NCBI GenBank assembly: GCA_024743015.1
Contig: JANSXJ010000002.1
Span: 1-27,493 of the forward strand
Direction: 5' to 3'
Length of the DNA: 27,493 nucleotides
Source of the DNA: Hyphomonas sp.
GTDB taxonomy: Bacteria; Pseudomonadota; Alphaproteobacteria; Caulobacterales; Hyphomonadaceae
Part shown: piece after piece, positions 16,358-24,453 of the stretch
Numbering within the stretch: the stretch's first letter is position 1
How the letters are laid out: every line of letters begins with the position of its first letter
Translations under genes and position numbers: made by a program
Notes under the pieces: model-generated
What the model saw: the letters and a program-made list of their open reading frames with translations, nothing else
Told to the model about the DNA's origin: nothing
Databases searched by the model: none

Positions 16358-16395
16358 GTTACCCGGGTCTCGCAGATTTGCAGAACCCGGGTAAC
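16358..16395. terminator. Strong hairpin between tadG-like gene and glutamate dehydrogenase
   Basis: Perfect 11-base arms GTTACCCGGGT (16358-16368) and ACCCGGGTAAC (16385-16395) enclose 16 bases. The hairpin lies just downstream of the tadG-like stop on the minus strand. It lacks a T-run on that strand, so it may be a weak terminator or an mRNA-stabilising structure separating two same-strand genes. On the plus strand it is followed by a T-rich stretch, but no plus-strand gene reads into it. Confidence 0.5.
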
Positions 16396-16402
16396 TCTTT
16401 CT

Positions 16403-18175
16403 TTACTCTGAGATCCGCAAGTCGGAGATCGAAGTCGCGATTTTGCGATAGGCTTCGGTCAACTCGGCCGCGGTTTCCGGCTCGAAGAAATAGTCGGTTC
16501 CGCTCGCGCAATATTCCAGGACCCGCTTACCGGCAGTCGGCGCGTTTAGAGCCACCGAATAGACTTTGATATTCTTGGTTTTCATCCCATCGCAAAGGGC
16601 GCGAGCCTGCGCATCAGACGATCCTTGCGCGGGGAAGACCTCCGAGTTGAATGAGCCATCTGTCATCAGTATGACGACCTTTTCCGAGTCCGGTTCCGTG
16701 AAAGATAGCGGTGCGCTGTCACCCGTGAAAATGCCGTCCCAATTGTCAGAGATGAGGTACCAGCTCCAGGCCACGCCCAGATGTCCGGCCGTTCCACCGC
16801 CCGCGGTCAGGGCGTTTACATAGCTGTTCAACTCATTGCGATCATTGGTCAGGCCCAGTGGCTCGCGTCCTCGACACTCCGTGCCGCGATACCAGCTATG
16901 GCCTGCGCGATTGGGGTGCCCCGTAACCCAGACGCCGCCATCACGATGCGAAGGGTCTTCTTCAAACCAGGCGGTCATGTGGGCAAGATATGCATTTGCG
17001 CCGGGCGTGCTATCGGTGAACCTTTCCGTACCGTCGCGTTCCCAGACACAGGTCGATGTCAGCGTGATTTCCTTGGTTTCCGGACCAGCATCACGGCCGC
17101 GAACCACTTCAAAATCAATTCGCTCGTCAAACAGCTTGCGTCCCCGGCCGCGCTGCTGGTCGTAAAGACGAACGCGCAAACGATAATCACCCTCCCGCCA
17201 ATTTCTTCCATTATAGCGCCCGCGCCGGTCACCATAAAGCGCGTACGGTATGACATTCTCGGTTTGTCGGCGTCGTTCTGTACCGCTCAGGTCAAACCGA
17301 ACACTTTGAACGCGGCCGCTTAACGGGCTGGATCCTGGAATGGAAACGTCTATCGTCATGCGATCGCTGGTCTGGTTGCCAGACCAGTCCTCGATCGCTG
17401 CGATGGCATCGTCTCCGAGTTCAGTGATCGTGCGAGTCCGGTCGGCATTCATCAGGGTAATGGTGATTTCATCAAACGTGTCGCCCTCATCGGAAGTTGC
17501 GTCGCCTCCACCGCCATTGTCGATTTCATGCGTATACGTCCGTGTGGCAGGAACGCCGGTCACTTGCTCGAAATAGCTACCGGCATTGACCATCGTATTG
17601 TACGAGACCATAGCGAGCCGCGTGTCTTCAATCAGCTCAGCTGGCGCATCTGGCGGTAACAAAACATCGATAGCCTCTTTCGCAGCCGCTTTGAGGTTGG
17701 TGATCCGGCTGGAGCTGTTCATAGAACCGGAAATATCGAACATGAACGCGACGTCGAGCTTATCGATGCCATATTCAGCCGTCGACTGGACGCGGAAATC
17801 GAGTTTTTCCTTGCCGATCACGCGCGTCAAAGTCGTGTCTTGAGAGCATAGAATATCAGTCGAGATAATATCGTCTGCACTGGTTACCCGCGTGTTTGCA
17901 GCGGCGCACCGGAATCCGCCACGCATGGACAGAATTTGCGCATCAATGAACTGCTGCACCTTGGTCTCGATCTCGCTGTCTGAAGCCCCTGTTTGTTTCA
18001 ACCGCGCTGCTGCCAGCACCGCAGAATCGACCACCAGTTGGACTTTCTGCTTTTTCTTGATCGTGTTCTGGAAATCCAAAGCAAATCCGGCCACCGCGAA
18101 AATCGGTATGATCGACAACGCAAAGATAATTGCGACCTGCCCGGACTCGTTTTTTGTTCTTCTCAACCAATTCAT
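16403..18175 (-). CDS. TadG-like protein with von Willebrand factor A domain and inserted domain
   Basis: The 590-aa protein begins with a TadE/TadG-type N-terminus: basic residues, one transmembrane helix at about 14-34, then an amphipathic helix. It would anchor the protein in the inner membrane. A VWA domain begins near 140 with the MIDAS motif D147-I-S149-G-S151 and resumes with KVVILMTDGSFNSEV near 515. Between these lies an insertion of roughly 250 residues. It includes a Gly/Asp-rich stretch and a segment (PYALYGDRRGRYNGRNWREG) that resembles small beta-sandwich repeats of secreted adhesins. No tad pilus genes are adjacent. A role in surface attachment or envelope integrity is inferred. 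Confidence 0.85.
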   Translation of the reverse strand: MNWLRRTKNESGQVAIIFALSIIPIFAVAGFALDFQNTIKKKQKVQLVVDSAVLAAARLKQTGASDSEIETKVQQFIDAQILSMRGGFRCAAANTRVTSADDIISTDILCSQDTTLTRVIGKEKLDFRVQSTAEYGIDKLDVAFMFDISGSMNSSSRITNLKAAAKEAIDVLLPPDAPAELIEDTRLAMVSYNTMVNAGSYFEQVTGVPATRTYTHEIDNGGGGDATSDEGDTFDEITITLMNADRTRTITELGDDAIAAIEDWSGNQTSDRMTIDVSIPGSSPLSGRVQSVRFDLSGTERRRQTENVIPYALYGDRRGRYNGRNWREGDYRLRVRLYDQQRGRGRKLFDERIDFEVVRGRDAGPETKEITLTSTCVWERDGTERFTDSTPGANAYLAHMTAWFEEDPSHRDGGVWVTGHPNRAGHSWYRGTECRGREPLGLTNDRNELNSYVNALTAGGGTAGHLGVAWSWYLISDNWDGIFTGDSAPLSFTEPDSEKVVILMTDGSFNSEVFPAQGSSDAQARALCDGMKTKNIKVYSVALNAPTAGKRVLEYCASGTDYFFEPETAAELTEAYRKIATSISDLRISE

Positions 18176-18372
18176 CTGGACTACCCATCAACCTCAGTGA
18201 AGTATCAGGGCAAACCATAGCGAATTATCATTAATTCCCGGTCTAGTTGTATGGCAATTTTTGTCGCATGCGTTAATAGATGGTCAACAAATATTATCGG
18301 TTCGTCTCATTAATTCGCTATAAATCGAAAACAGGACTTGAACCATCCGCTTCGCAAGCTACGCTCAATTCA

Positions 18373-18384
18373 GGGATTGTTCCC
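18373..18384. promoter_or_regulatory. GGGATTGTTCCC element
   Basis: This imperfect palindrome lies 41 bases upstream of the 63-aa gene. Its reverse complement GGGAACAATCCC recurs at 27202-27213 before the last gene. Nine bases of it (GGGAACAAT) occur at 23118-23126 just before the paralogous 68-aa gene. It could be a shared regulator site. It is not an EcfG promoter because no CGTT lies 16-17 bases from GGAAC. The rest of the 250-base gap 18176-18425 is AT-rich with no gene visible. Confidence 0.3.
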
Positions 18385-18425
18385 TCAAAACTGCGGTCTA
18401 TTTCAGCGGGGGCTGAATACAATCC

Positions 18426-18617
18426 ATGTCCAAGCAATTTATCAGCATGACGGACTTTGAATATGTGGCGGATCTACTGCGGGCGCTGCGCGTATTCGCC
18501 CCAGAATTCGAGCACTTGTCAAAAGACGTGACTGAAGAGCTAATTGAAAGCCTGGGCGTCTCAGAGGCCGCGCTGCGCCGAGCTGCCGCCGAAGTCTCAC
18601 TGAAAACCGCCAACTAA
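18426..18617 (+). CDS. Small protein of unknown function, paralogue of the gene at 23136
   Basis: The 63-aa protein is predicted mostly helical and carries no signal peptide. It aligns along its length with the 68-aa protein at 23136. Shared positions include YVADLLRAL against YVADMLRAV and the end E-LG-SEAALRRAAAE against E-LG-AESALRRVAAE. Conservation between two distant copies argues both are real. It is followed 25 bases later by the convergent Crp/Fnr gene. I do not recognise a family. A regulatory or adaptor role is possible because both copies lie beside transcription-factor genes. Confidence 0.7.
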   Translation: MSKQFISMTDFEYVADLLRALRVFAPEFEHLSKDVTEELIESLGVSEAALRRAAAEVSLKTAN

Positions 18618-18642
18618 ACATCTTTCAGAGGTCAGCTTTGAT

Positions 18643-19311
18643 CTAGGATTCTTGCTCCGAGACCCATTGTTCCAGTGCCTCTATATTTACAGTTATCAGG
18701 GCTCTCTGGCTGCGCTTGACCAGTCCGCGCTCCTCCAGCGTTTTCAAGCTTTTGGATACACTGATCCGAGTCACCGCCATGATTTCCGCAATCTCGGACT
18801 GGGTCAGCTCTACGTTCGACTCATTCTTCGCGATGCTCAGCAGCCGCTTGCCAAGTCGAAGAATAAGAGGCTCTTCTCGCTCTTCACGTAGAAAATCGAG
18901 CGCGGTCAGGAACCGATTTGAGAGATCGCGGAACAAGAACTCAGCGAAACTCACATCCTGGCCGATGAGCGTGTAAACAAACTCTCGTTCCAGCAGAACA
19001 ACGCGTGTGCCATCTTCGAGGGCCGCAATCTGGAAAGGATTGGCCGCTTTTAGGTGCATGCCCGCGTGATGCAAGACTTTGCCGCGATCTCGGTAGATCG
19101 CCGTTGGCGTAAAATCTCCCTCACTCGGATAGAGCAAGGTGACTTTACCTGCCAAGACGATGAGCAAATGATTGTCGGTTTGTTGCGCCTCCAGGATGAG
19201 GTCGCCGTCGCTCGCTTCAAGAAATTCGCCATGAGCTTCGATAAGAGCCCAGGTGACGTCGGACAGTTGCGTAAGCTTGTCGCGCGGTTCTGCAGAAACG
19301 GTTCGAAGCAC
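18643..19311 (-). CDS. Crp/Fnr-family transcriptional regulator
   Basis: The 222-aa protein has a cyclic-nucleotide-binding-like beta-roll (about 25-125), the long dimer helix (about 125-155) and a winged HTH (about 160-215, ELTQSEIAEIMAVTRISVSKSLKTLEERGLV). The N-terminus lacks the four-Cys Fe-S cluster of FNR. The beta-roll lacks a clear cAMP phosphate-binding RxS motif, so the ligand is unknown. The start is GTG at 19311 with GGAG 7 bases upstream. It follows the XRE gene by 17 bases, so the two probably form an operon. Confidence 0.9.
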   Translation of the reverse strand: MLRTVSAEPRDKLTQLSDVTWALIEAHGEFLEASDGDLILEAQQTDNHLLIVLAGKVTLLYPSEGDFTPTAIYRDRGKVLHHAGMHLKAANPFQIAALEDGTRVVLLEREFVYTLIGQDVSFAEFLFRDLSNRFLTALDFLREEREEPLILRLGKRLLSIAKNESNVELTQSEIAEIMAVTRISVSKSLKTLEERGLVKRSQRALITVNIEALEQWVSEQES

Positions 19312-19328
19312 GCATTAACTCCACAGGT

Positions 19329-19691
19329 TTACGCGACGAATTTTTGCGTTTGCGCCGTGTAATCTGATTCTCGCATTGCCTCACACAGTTTAGACAATGT
19401 TTTATTAGTCCGGAGACTTTGCAAAATCTGATTGGTTGCCTCAACAGTGCTTGTCTGACCTTTGGAAGCTTCAGAATCTGAAACACCGGTCTCGAAGAAG
19501 CAGCGGATCTCGAGCCCAAACGCTCTTGCAGCACGGTGCACAACTCGGGACGGAATGCGGATCAACCCGGCCTCGTATTGCTTCAATTCAAGCTCGGGCA
19601 GACCCAAGCAGATAGCTGCATCTGTAATGGCAAGTCCCGCGATTGACCGCGCCCTGCGGAGGTTTTCACCTATTTTCTGGTCCAAATTCAT
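19329..19691 (-). CDS. XRE-family HTH regulator
   Basis: The 120-aa protein has an N-terminal helix-turn-helix domain (about 8-65, IGENLRRARSIAGLAITDAA through LKQYEAG) ending in a CFFETG segment. A 55-residue tail of low complexity follows. The ATG at 19691 has GGAGG 5 bases upstream and is preferred over a GTG at 19697. It shares its HTH layout and FFxG end with the two short regulators at 23334 and 23798. It is likely co-transcribed with the Crp/Fnr gene. Confidence 0.85.
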   Translation of the reverse strand: MNLDQKIGENLRRARSIAGLAITDAAICLGLPELELKQYEAGLIRIPSRVVHRAARAFGLEIRCFFETGVSDSEASKGQTSTVEATNQILQSLRTNKTLSKLCEAMRESDYTAQTQKFVA

Positions 19692-19731
19692 GAGCACCTC
19701 CTCGCTCGCAAGCTAACCGCGAGTCATGAAC

Positions 19732-19745
19732 GTAAACTATTTTAC
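19732..19745. promoter_or_regulatory. Inverted repeat, possible XRE operator
   Basis: GTAAA-CTAT-TTTAC lies 41 bases upstream of the XRE start. A further CGTAAA half-site is at 19763. Size and location fit an autoregulatory operator of a dimeric HTH protein, but no experiment or match supports this. Confidence 0.35.
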
Positions 19746-19799
19746 ATTGAAAGTTAATGAGGCGTAAATTTCGCTGTCTACGATCGACCTGGACTGAGA

Positions 19800-20249
19800 C
19801 TATTCAGAGCGTTCCGTAACGATGCGACAATCCTGATACACCTGCCCCGAATGAGTATATTCGAAGAATCCTGCAGCCTTTGGAGCGATTGTCACGCCGG
19901 AAACACCTCTGTCCGTCTCAGCATAGCAATGCATCGGATCGGTCGTGTAATTGTTCATGCTCACTTCGACGACAATCCGGTCGGCGTTGCAATCAAACGC
20001 CTGAACAACGAATACGCCGTTCTTCATGCTGCGAGATTCGCGCGTAAATCCGTAGGCCGCGTCGAGGGCAGCACGGCAGTCCTGAGCTTGAATACGATCG
20101 GTAAACGGCGTGGCCACGATGCGTCCAAAACTGGCTTTGCGAATTACATCGTCACCGGTTGACGCAGCCGTGGCGCAGGCGCCCAGCATAACGCAGCTAA
20201 ACCCAAGCGTACTCATCGCATTCTGGATTGATCGTCTGAGGCGCAACAT
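19800..20249 (-). CDS. Predicted small lipoprotein of unknown function
   Basis: The 149-aa protein has a basic N-terminus (MLRLRRS) and a hydrophobic stretch ending in the lipobox L-G-A-C25, so it is likely lipidated and held on the periplasmic side. The mature part has four cysteines (58, 87, 108, 141), enough for two disulfides, and is otherwise unrecognised. GAGGAG lies 7 bases upstream of the ATG. It is transcribed toward the XRE-Crp pair across a 108-base gap with a possible operator, so it may be separately controlled. Confidence 0.78.
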   Translation of the reverse strand: MLRLRRSIQNAMSTLGFSCVMLGACATAASTGDDVIRKASFGRIVATPFTDRIQAQDCRAALDAAYGFTRESRSMKNGVFVVQAFDCNADRIVVEVSMNNYTTDPMHCYAETDRGVSGVTIAPKAAGFFEYTHSGQVYQDCRIVTERSE

Positions 20250-20585
20250 TCCAATCTCCTCGAGGCTGGCTCGGCCACCGCCAAAGGACGGCGCGAGCGG
20301 TAACTCGAACCGTCCCCGTGGTGCATAGTGAGTGCGGACGTTTCTGGTTAGGATCGCGAGCGGTGCGGGCTCGCCGATCTTCAGAAGTTCGCCCCTCGGT
20401 CATCGGCTCATCCCCTTAACAAAATACTATCTGCAGTAGAATTCTCGAAACCCTCGACGAGGTGGAGTAAGCGCTGACTTGCCTGTCAGTTTTTGTTGCG
20501 CTTGGCTTGAGGAATCGTTTGACACTCTCGTTTTAGCGTCCGCGCGGCACCGCGCGCCAAGAATGTGCTCTTAAGGTCAAAAAGA
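20250..20585. other. Intergenic region of about 336 bases
   Basis: This divergent region serves the lipoprotein gene (-) and the PH-domain-like gene (+). I see no convincing gene. It contains a TTGACA (20519-20524) without a good -10. It also has a short stem CTGAC/GTCAG (20474-20478, 20485-20489) followed by five Ts, which could be a weak terminator of an unseen short transcript, and a GC-rich CGCGCGG/CCGCGCG-like segment near 20541-20558. Confidence 0.4.
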
Positions 20586-21131
20586 ATGTCACACCAAGCA
20601 GGTTTCGACTTCGCCGCTAAACTAAAGCAGGGTGAAACCCTGATTTGGACGGGTCAGGGGAGTGGACGCAATTTGAGCTTCAACATCCTGTTTCCGATGA
20701 TTGGCGTCAGCCTTCTGGGTCTGTTTCTGGTGCTGGCCTATCCGCTGAGCGGATTTCAAATGAAAATGGGACTGGTTTCACTTTGGGCATTGGTGATTTC
20801 AGGGATTGTCCTCTGGTTCTTTCGCGCCCGCATGCTGGGCCCATCCAAGGAAGAATACGCGATTTCAAACCTGCGCATCTTCATCGTTTCGGGCCCGATC
20901 GGTCGGATCTGCCGAACCTACTTGCCTGCCCCGAAAAAACGCGCACGAGGGGTGGGATTGAAATTTTATGCCATCAAGCACGCACGAAAGCGAAGCACCG
21001 TCATATTCCTGCCGGCGCGTTCCAAATCCATGCCGCAAGGCTATCCACCTGCCTTCGTGGGCGTCGAGAATTCGCTCGAAGTGGCTGAGCTCGCAGCAGC
21101 AACCTTTAATCTCAAGCTCATAAATCGATAA
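20586..21131 (+). CDS. Membrane protein with PH-like domain
   Basis: The 181-aa protein starts with a short cytosolic segment containing LKQGETLIWTGQ. Two transmembrane helices (about 31-53 and 61-79) follow, then a domain beginning EEYAISNLRIFIVSG. This order is typical of bacterial PH-domain (YdbT/YcxB-like) membrane proteins, whose role is poorly known. The ATG at 20586 is favoured over an in-frame GTG at 20565 because AAGG lies 9 bases before it and the protein then begins MSHQ. It is a single gene, 84 bases before sthA. Confidence 0.75.
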   Translation: MSHQAGFDFAAKLKQGETLIWTGQGSGRNLSFNILFPMIGVSLLGLFLVLAYPLSGFQMKMGLVSLWALVISGIVLWFFRARMLGPSKEEYAISNLRIFIVSGPIGRICRTYLPAPKKRARGVGLKFYAIKHARKRSTVIFLPARSKSMPQGYPPAFVGVENSLEVAELAAATFNLKLINR

Positions 21132-21159
21132 TTCGCAGAAGCTGTTCAATTCTCAAATT

Positions 21160-21174
21160 TCAACTTTATGTTGA
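21160..21174. promoter_or_regulatory. Inverted repeat upstream of sthA
   Basis: TCAAC-TTTAT-GTTGA lies 41 bases before the sthA start. A larger CTCAA/TTGAG pair (21152-21156, 21171-21175) partly overlaps the site. It could be an operator. No regulator can be assigned. Confidence 0.3.
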
Positions 21175-21215
21175 GTAAATCATCGAATGCTGATTCGTGG
21201 ATATAGAGGTATGCC

Positions 21216-22661
21216 ATGCAGACTGCATTTGACCTGGTCATTATAGGCAGCGGCCCAGCCGGGCGCCGCGCCGCGATTCAAGCGGCAAAGCTGGACAAGA
21301 AAGTCCTGGTCGTCGAGAAATCGCGCCGCGTCGGCGGGGTTTCCGTTCATACAGGAACGATCCCCAGCAAGACACTTCGCGAAACCGTTTTAAACCTGTC
21401 AGGATGGCGTGAGCGCGGGTTTTACGGACGCACCTACAAAGTAAAGTCCGACATTTCCGCCGATGATTTGCGTCATCGCCTGTCGAAAACGCTCGACCAT
21501 GAAGTGGATGTGCTGGAACATCAGTTCACACGCAACAGTGTTACGCTGATCAATGGCCACGCGCGCTTTCTGTCTCGCACGGAGATCGAAATCACCGAGG
21601 CAGACGGGCGCAAACAAAGAGTTTCTTTCGAGCGAGCGCTGATCAGCGTTGGCACCCGTCCTTATCGCCCTGATTACATCCCGTTCGATGGGAAGACTGT
21701 GCTCGACAGTGATGAAATCCTGCATGTCGACACCCTGCCCCGTTCGCTAACTGTCATTGGCGCGGGTGTGATCGGCATTGAATACGCAACCATTTTCAGC
21801 GCGCTTGATATTGCCGTCACCGTCATCGAACCCCGCACGAGCATACTCAGCTTCATCGATGATGAATTGATTGATGAGTTCACGTATGAGCTAAGAGATC
21901 GCGGTATGCGCATGCTGCTGGGATGCAAGGCCCAGGCGGTTCACACCCAGAACGGATGCTGTGTCGTAGATCTGAGCGATGGGCGCAAAGTCAAATCTGA
22001 CATGGTGCTCTATGCGGCGGGCCGTATTGGCGCCTCATCAGATATTGGTCTGGAGAATGTTGGCCTCAGCGCTGATTCGCGCGGACGTCTGAAAGTTGAT
22101 CCGGTTAGCTATGAAACTGAAGTTCCGAACATCTACGCGGCTGGCGACATTATCGGTTTTCCGAGCCTCGCCTCAACCTCGATGTCGCAAGGCCGGATCG
22201 CAGTCTGCCACGCGTTCAGCGTCCCCAATCCTGCACAACCCGAACACTTTCCGTATGGCATCTACGCCGTTCCGGAGATTTCAACGGTCGGTCTGTCCGA
22301 GCGGGAACTCAAAGAGCAAGGCATACCTTATGAATGCGGGATTGCACGGTTCAGGGAGACATCGCGGGGCCACATAATGGGGATTCAGCGCGGAATGTTG
22401 AAACTCTTGTTCCACATCGAGACGCGCAAACTGCTTGGTGTTCACATAGTCGGCGAAGGTGCCACCGAGCTGATCCATATCGGTCAGGCCGTGCTCGTGC
22501 TTGGCGGAGAGCTGTCCTATTTTATCGACAATGTTTTCAACTATCCCACTCTGGCTGAAGCCTACAAAATCGCCGCTCTCGACGCCTGGAACCGGCTGTC
22601 GCTGCATGACCCGCAGACACGTATCGCCGCTCCCGCTGATCTTGCCGTGGTGAACGGCTAG
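21216..22661 (+). CDS. sthA: Soluble pyridine nucleotide transhydrogenase
   Basis: The 481-aa flavoprotein transfers hydride between NADPH and NAD, so balancing reducing power in the cytosol. It has an FAD Rossmann motif (GSGPAGRRAA at 11-20), a nucleotide-binding motif (GAGVIGIEYA), an FAD-contacting AAGDI segment and a C-terminal dimerisation domain of the lipoamide dehydrogenase family. The active-site loop reads GGVSVHTGTIPSK (40-52). Both redox cysteines of lipoamide dehydrogenase are replaced, and even the single Cys seen in Escherichia coli SthA is missing, consistent with transhydrogenase rather than disulfide reductase. GAGGT precedes the ATG by 5 bases. Confidence 0.92.
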   Translation: MQTAFDLVIIGSGPAGRRAAIQAAKLDKKVLVVEKSRRVGGVSVHTGTIPSKTLRETVLNLSGWRERGFYGRTYKVKSDISADDLRHRLSKTLDHEVDVLEHQFTRNSVTLINGHARFLSRTEIEITEADGRKQRVSFERALISVGTRPYRPDYIPFDGKTVLDSDEILHVDTLPRSLTVIGAGVIGIEYATIFSALDIAVTVIEPRTSILSFIDDELIDEFTYELRDRGMRMLLGCKAQAVHTQNGCCVVDLSDGRKVKSDMVLYAAGRIGASSDIGLENVGLSADSRGRLKVDPVSYETEVPNIYAAGDIIGFPSLASTSMSQGRIAVCHAFSVPNPAQPEHFPYGIYAVPEISTVGLSERELKEQGIPYECGIARFRETSRGHIMGIQRGMLKLLFHIETRKLLGVHIVGEGATELIHIGQAVLVLGGELSYFIDNVFNYPTLAEAYKIAALDAWNRLSLHDPQTRIAAPADLAVVNG

Positions 22662-22687
22662 GACAGACCTTCGAACAGGACACTTCC

Positions 22688-22996
22688 ATGAACCGAAACA
22701 GCCTGACACTCCTCGCTATTTTAGCGCTCTCAGTTTCAAATCTGTTTGTTGGAATCAGCACACAGAACAAGCCGCTGATCCTTGCCAGCGCCGCCATCTC
22801 GGCTGCCCTCGCAGTCTTCTACATTGTGCGCGAACTCATTGCGACACGGCGCGGCGACGATGCGCCCCCACAGGCGCCGGTCGGCGTAGTCGCAAGAGAA
22901 ACACTAACAACGAAGATCCCGATTTGGGTATTTGTCATGATACTTTTCGTGATCTTGCCAGCCATTATGTGGGTCTTAATGACCGTCGAGCGGTGA
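22688..22996 (+). CDS. Small membrane protein of unknown function
   Basis: The 102-aa protein has three hydrophobic stretches (about 5-22, 28-48 and 76-97) separated by a charged, proline-rich loop (RRGDDAPPQAP). AGGA lies 9 bases before the ATG. It follows sthA by 26 bases on the same strand and is probably co-transcribed. No family is recognised. Confidence 0.7.
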   Translation: MNRNSLTLLAILALSVSNLFVGISTQNKPLILASAAISAALAVFYIVRELIATRRGDDAPPQAPVGVVARETLTTKIPIWVFVMILFVILPAIMWVLMTVER

Positions 22997-23135
22997 CCTA
23001 GCGGCAAGCTGGCGCGCATCGGCTTGTGTACTAAATATTACATATTGCACAGATGCGGGAATGGTGTCTTAATCACGTAAGTCGGCTTAGATCGACAGCT
23101 CCGTTATTGACGGCGAGGGGAACAATTAGCGCGGC

Positions 23136-23342
23136 ATGAAAAAGCCAAAACTATCCGTCGACGACTTGGTGTACGTTGCTGATATGCTCCGTGCGGTCGC
23201 TTGGGTGAGAGAGGATCTCAGCCCTGCCTCACCAGAAGCCCTGCATGAGCTTGAAGAATGCTTGGGTGCGGCTGAATCAGCGCTTCGCCGCGTTGCCGCT
23301 GAGATGAACGTATCAGCGCCCGCCGGACAGAAATCAAACTGA
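23136..23342 (+). CDS. Small protein of unknown function, paralogue of the gene at 18426
   Basis: The 68-aa helical protein shares the YVADxLRA and LGxxExALRRxAAE patterns with the 63-aa protein at 18426. A long GAGGGGA element is 15 bases before the ATG, which is far for a ribosome site. Its end overlaps by 9 bases the end of the convergent XRE gene, so expression of the two may interfere. Function is unknown. Confidence 0.7.
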   Translation: MKKPKLSVDDLVYVADMLRAVAWVREDLSPASPEALHELEECLGAAESALRRVAAEMNVSAPAGQKSN

Positions 23343-23597
23343 GCGTCGCGCGCGCGGCGCATCGAAAACTTCTTGTCCCGGCAATCCAGCAAAAAACCAG
23401 CCCAAAGGCAGGTCGAGCACTTTCGAGATCCGAGCCAATTGCAAAGACGCGATACGCACCTCGCCGGATTCCATCGCTTCGATCTGGTCGGCTGAAGCTT
23501 CAACCTGTTGCGCGAGCGCGTCTACACTAAGGCCGGATTGAACGCGGCCTTCTGAAATTTTTCGACCTAGGTGTCGATCTATCTCTGATCCCGACAC
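23334..23597 (-). CDS. Short XRE-family HTH regulator
   Basis: The 87-aa protein is a single HTH domain (LGRKISEGRVQSGLSVDALA to IEAMESGEVRI) ending LPLGWFFAGLPG. The start is uncertain. A GTG at 23597 has GGGGGAA just upstream and gives a length matching the 88-aa homologue at 23798, while the frame stays open to a TTG at 23666 without a convincing ribosome site. It is convergent with the 68-aa gene. Confidence 0.75.
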   Translation of the reverse strand: MSGSEIDRHLGRKISEGRVQSGLSVDALAQQVEASADQIEAMESGEVRIASLQLARISKVLDLPLGWFFAGLPGQEVFDAPRARRSV

Positions 23598-23797
23598 GAC
23601 TTCCCCCGAACTTGTCGTCTTTTTGCGCGACACGCGCCAGACATACCGAAACGTCAGTCTGCGCAAGCATAATCTTCATTAATATCGCACCTAAGTCAGC
23701 CCGATCGGTATCACGATAAGGTGAGCGAACCCCCAAAATCTCTACTTTAGATTGAATTTACCATTGCCGCTTTACTCTTCCATTCGAAGGCGAGCTT

Positions 23798-24064
23798 ATG
23801 TCAAAACCGCACGACAATTCGATGGATATCCAAATCGGGCAGCGCATCAAACGGGCGCGCCTGGAAGCAGCGGTCACGCAGCAGGAGTTGGGCGAGATTC
23901 TCGGGCGCTCCAGTCAGCAGATTCACAAGTATGAACAGGGCAGCAATCGAGTGTCCGCCGGGACGCTTTACACAATTGCACAGGTGCTGGATCGCTCACT
24001 CGACTGGTTTTTCAGCGGTGTCGAACATGGCGCGGTATCTGGCCTTTCGAACCGGTCGCATTAG
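23798..24064 (+). CDS. Short XRE-family HTH regulator
   Basis: The 88-aa protein is almost entirely one HTH domain (IGQRIKRARLEAAVTQQELG to IHKYEQGSNRVS) with the same LDWFFSG end as its neighbour. It overlaps by 4 bases the end of the convergent unknown gene at 24061. A DNA-binding repressor of a nearby promoter is likely. The target is unknown. GAAGGCGAG lies close before the ATG. Confidence 0.85.
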   Translation: MSKPHDNSMDIQIGQRIKRARLEAAVTQQELGEILGRSSQQIHKYEQGSNRVSAGTLYTIAQVLDRSLDWFFSGVEHGAVSGLSNRSH

Positions 24065-24453
24065 CCGACAGGTACGCCATCGAATACCTGCAGGACAGAC
24101 GCGTGCGTTTTGGGCTCGAACCGGGCCTGTGTCAGCACAGACGTAAGGTTTATCAACTGATCTCGGCGAATGAGGCCCGCAATATTGATGATCTTTTTCG
24201 GACTGTGGACGAGAAATTCGATCAATTCGCTGGGAAACTCGCGCGCGAGATCCCGGGCGGCGAAGACCGGGTCGAATCGTCCGATCGGGATCTTCAGCGC
24301 GAACGGTGCCTCACTCGCGCCTTGATGAAGATGGGCAATCGGAATTTCGGCGAACCGCGCGCGACCAATTAAGCTTGAAACGCTGTCCGCCAGCCCCGAA
24401 AGCAGACGGCTTTCGAAGCCAGGCGCACGCGCGTTGACAACGAGCAAGGACAT
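24061..24453 (-). CDS. Unknown protein, third gene of the GNAT operon
   Basis: The 130-aa protein is cytosolic in appearance, with alternating helices and strands. No family is recognised. Its ATG directly abuts the stop of the GNAT-like gene (TGA then ATG), which strongly suggests translational coupling and supports that it is a real gene. It may act with the acyltransferase. Confidence 0.6.
   Translation of the reverse strand: MSLLVVNARAPGFESRLLSGLADSVSSLIGRARFAEIPIAHLHQGASEAPFALKIPIGRFDPVFAARDLAREFPSELIEFLVHSPKKIINIAGLIRRDQLINLTSVLTQARFEPKTHASVLQVFDGVPVG

Noticed and set aside
18360..18383. Minus-strand GGAAC...CGTA as an EcfG promoter for the tadG-like gene
   Set aside because: The spacer is 15 bases and the -10 is imperfect; it would also leave a leader of about 180 bases.
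20197..20403. A 68-codon minus-strand frame upstream of the lipoprotein
   Set aside because: Low-complexity Arg/Thr-rich translation, no ribosome site of note, overlaps the lipoprotein start in another frame.
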